Part shown: in pieces, positions 18,892-20,581 of the stretch
Layout: each line of letters begins with the position of its first letter
Position numbering within the stretch: the first letter of the stretch is position 1
DNA from: Trichomonas tenax
Taxonomy: Eukaryota; Parabasalia; Trichomonadida; Trichomonadidae
NCBI GenBank assembly: GCA_023091735.1
Contig: JALKBU010000929.1
Coordinates: 1 to 20,581 of the forward strand
Reading direction: 5' to 3'
DNA: 20,581 nt
Position numbers and translations under genes: made by a program
Notes under the pieces: model-generated
Databases searched by the model: none
The model's input: only the letters and a program-made list of their open reading frames with translations
Told to the model about the DNA's origin: nothing

Positions 18892-18967
18892 AAAGTGATA
18901 CGTGAACCTTAAAGTCACTTTTTAAAATAAATCGTCACTTTTTGCACGGGCAAATTGTCACCTTTAT
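18892..18967 (+). promoter_or_regulatory. Cluster of GTCACTTTTT elements
   Basis: AAAAAGTGA (18892-18900) and TCACTTTTT (18915-18923) are perfect complements. They are followed by a second GTCACTTTTT near 18930 and a GTCACCTTTATAAAA near 18957 that merges with a TATA-like stretch. This is the densest cluster of the window's shared upstream element, and it precedes the GC-rich island at about 18990-19195. It looks like a promoter for that island. Confidence 0.45.
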
Positions 18968-18989
18968 AAAATGTGTTATAAATATCTTT

Positions 18990-19200
18990 GTAGTCTAACC
19001 AATACATCCAGGTTAGTGTTGTTGACGAGCCACAACTCTATCATCAACGAGCATATACCTAATTGGTAAGAAAACAACGATATTTATGCATGCTTAAATT
19101 GTTGCGAGAATGTCATTGGGCGAGGTTGGCCTGAGACTTCCAAAGCCCTCGAGTGGCCAAGCCAGGCCCTAGCAAGAACCCACTTATTGATTCAATTTTT
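18990..19200 (+). ncRNA. Candidate structured noncoding RNA (unassigned)
   Basis: A sharply GC-richer island in AT-rich spacer. Hairpins are visible: CTAACC/GGTTAG near 18994-19015, GTTGT/ACAAC near 19018-19036, TACC/GGTA near 19056-19068, and a long arm in which GGTTGGCC (about 19125-19132) pairs with GGCCAAGCC (about 19155-19163) with one bulge; GGCCTG/CAGGCC is a competing pairing. The island ends in a T5 run at 19196-19200, as an RNA polymerase III terminator would. No snRNA, SRP, RNase P or tRNA signature could be recognised. Alternatives are two tiny ORFs (18971-19069, 32 codons; 19110-19172, 20 codons) or a fragment of a repeat. Boundaries are approximate. Confidence 0.35.
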
Positions 19201-20581
19201 AATACACATTACATTTTCACTTTTGATATTAAAAAATTATTATTTTTTTCTATTTTTTATTTTTCACAGATACCTTTTTCATTACAAGATTATTTTCATA
19301 TTATTACTTATTCTCATAATTATTAATATATTATTAAATTCATAATTAATTGTTCTTGAATCATGAATTAAATAATGTTTTCAGGTTAATTTCATTTTAT
19401 ATATTGATTTATATTATTTAGATTTTCAATTCGATCCTTATATTCTTTGTAAAATTCATTTTTAACTAAATTTTTATTTTATCTTCAAATTATTCGTTTA
19501 GAATTCATATTTACTATGCAAGAAGGGGTAATTTCGACCGAGCTTCTTGGTTTTCTTAGGTTTGGAGTGCAACAAAAACTTACAATGAACAAAGAGAAAT
19601 GGATGATATGCTATCGTCAGGATGCTGATAGCACAAATAACATCCTTCACTATAAGGCCACAACTACTCATAATGAAGTCTTCTTTGGCTTCCAACATTG
19701 AGTTCAATCCATTTCAACCTATTGATACTTTTCCATTTTTCCCGCGCAAACACATCACTTTCCCTTATTTTGACATTCTGACTTTACATATCAAAAATAA
19801 GTTGCATGTCAGAAAAGCACGTTGTTCTATTTTGTCCCAGTCCCAGTTCGTTATAAAAGTAAATCAACAATTTACTGATGGAAATGCTAGCAAATTCCAT
19901 TTTGTATTTTAAAACTGGCTCACCCTATTGATTCAAAAAGTACTTCCATGGCATACGCGATATATTCTTTATATGCTATGACTTATAGACAAAATTGTAG
20001 TATTTTGACAAAGATCGAAAATATTGCGATTATTTCATAGCTCGAAAACGCCTCAAAAGTTGCGCAATCTAATAAGTGTGCTAGAGAACCCGGGAATATG
20101 AAATAATCGTTAAAGCCCATATTAATTCGTTAATTTCGGTTCAATTGATTTTGCTTTGGTCGATGATGTCTATTGTAAACTAGCGGCATGCCTTGTGCTT
20201 AGTCCAATGGAAGCAGTAGAGTTGCTGCAATTTGTCATAGGAAAAAGTTTGCTGAAGAGAAGAAACTCTGAAAAAATGGGAAAAAAGTTCCCCTCCTTTT
20301 GTAATAATTAATTTATTTTTATGCTTAATATTCTATATCAATGTTTTGTTGTGAAATTCATATTTGTATGAGATTGGCAATTAAATTTTTATACGCAAAG
20401 TCGGCGAAACTCGTTTTTTAACTCAATGGATTAACTTTTTGCTGAGTTATTGAACCCAATGTACAAAATCATGTTGTGCATGATATATTAAAGAATTAGC
20501 TAACAAAGTCTATATTTCATTAAAATATTAGATATATCTTGCATCAAAAACATTGATTTGCCATGATGTGCTTTACTCATT
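19201..20581. other. AT-rich spacer with two weak coding-like patches
   Basis: 19201-19500 is extremely AT-rich and featureless. 19516-19701 is a 61-codon ATG frame in a GC-richer patch that is also open on the other strand, so orientation is unclear. 20126-20311 is described separately. The remainder shows nothing recognisable. Confidence 0.45.
20126..20311 (+). pseudogene. Coding-like remnant, 61 codons
   Basis: A frame open from a TAA at 20123 to the TAA at 20309-20311 whose translation has varied, protein-like composition, including LVDDVYCKLAACLVLSP and EAVELLQFVIGKSLLKRR. The only ATGs are internal (20209 and 20276). It may be the end of a decayed gene or transposon protein. No family is recognised. 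Confidence 0.22.

Noticed and set aside
19066..19071. GTAAGA as a possible 5' splice site
   Set aside because: No branch/acceptor motif of the trichomonad type (CTAAC close to an AG) follows, and no exon joins across it.
19498..19707. Overlapping frames on both strands as a small gene
   Set aside because: Both strands are open over the same patch, the composition does not favour either, and no homology is recognised.

Overview
This window reads as nuclear DNA of a parabasalid protist (trichomonad), most likely a Tritrichomonas- or Trichomonas-type genome. The reasons are compact intronless genes in GC-richer islands, very AT-rich spacers, short 5' leaders, a NagB/PIG-L fusion gene of bacterial type, a 7TM-RGS receptor, a lineage-style BTB protein and palindromic repeats. 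The species is inference; no rRNA or other marker gene is present.

Layout. 1-2037 is AT-rich spacer with a six-unit degenerate repeat near 1.09-1.21 kb. 2059-4062 (+) encodes a glucosamine-6-phosphate deaminase-like domain fused to a PIG-L/LmbE deacetylase domain. 4063-5392 is empty spacer. 5393-7975 (+) is a Ser/Thr kinase of the Cdc7/MAP3K-epsilon (septation initiation network) type with a long helical-repeat tail. 8834-9867 (+) is an anticodon-binding-like fold protein whose N-terminus appears broken by a one-base shift. 10119-11396 (-) is a seven-transmembrane protein with a C-terminal RGS domain. 12641-12937 (-) is a small Ser/Asn-rich gene. 13682-14101 is a palindromic foldback element (arms about 150 bp) ending 75 bp before 14177-16066 (+), a SPATA4/SPEF1-type calponin-homology protein. 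16423-16866 (+) is a Cys-rich ORF that looks 5'-truncated. 16994-18409 (-) is a BTB/POZ protein. 18890-19200 holds tandem GTCACTTTTT motifs followed by a GC-rich, hairpin-rich island ending in a T5 run, a candidate noncoding RNA. 19201-20581 is AT-rich spacer with two weak coding-like remnants.

The genes do not form an operon-like pathway. They are independent eukaryotic units: amino-sugar metabolism, cell-cycle/cytokinesis signalling, G-protein signalling, a microtubule- or flagellum-associated CH protein, and a BTB adaptor. A shared element, CACTTTTT (or its complement AAAAAGTG), lies within about 100 bases upstream of five of the eight genes and also before the candidate RNA. The most useful leads are that element, the foldback repeat with its TTTACATGACA motif family, the candidate RNA, the frameshifted gene and the active-site substitution in the NagB-like domain.
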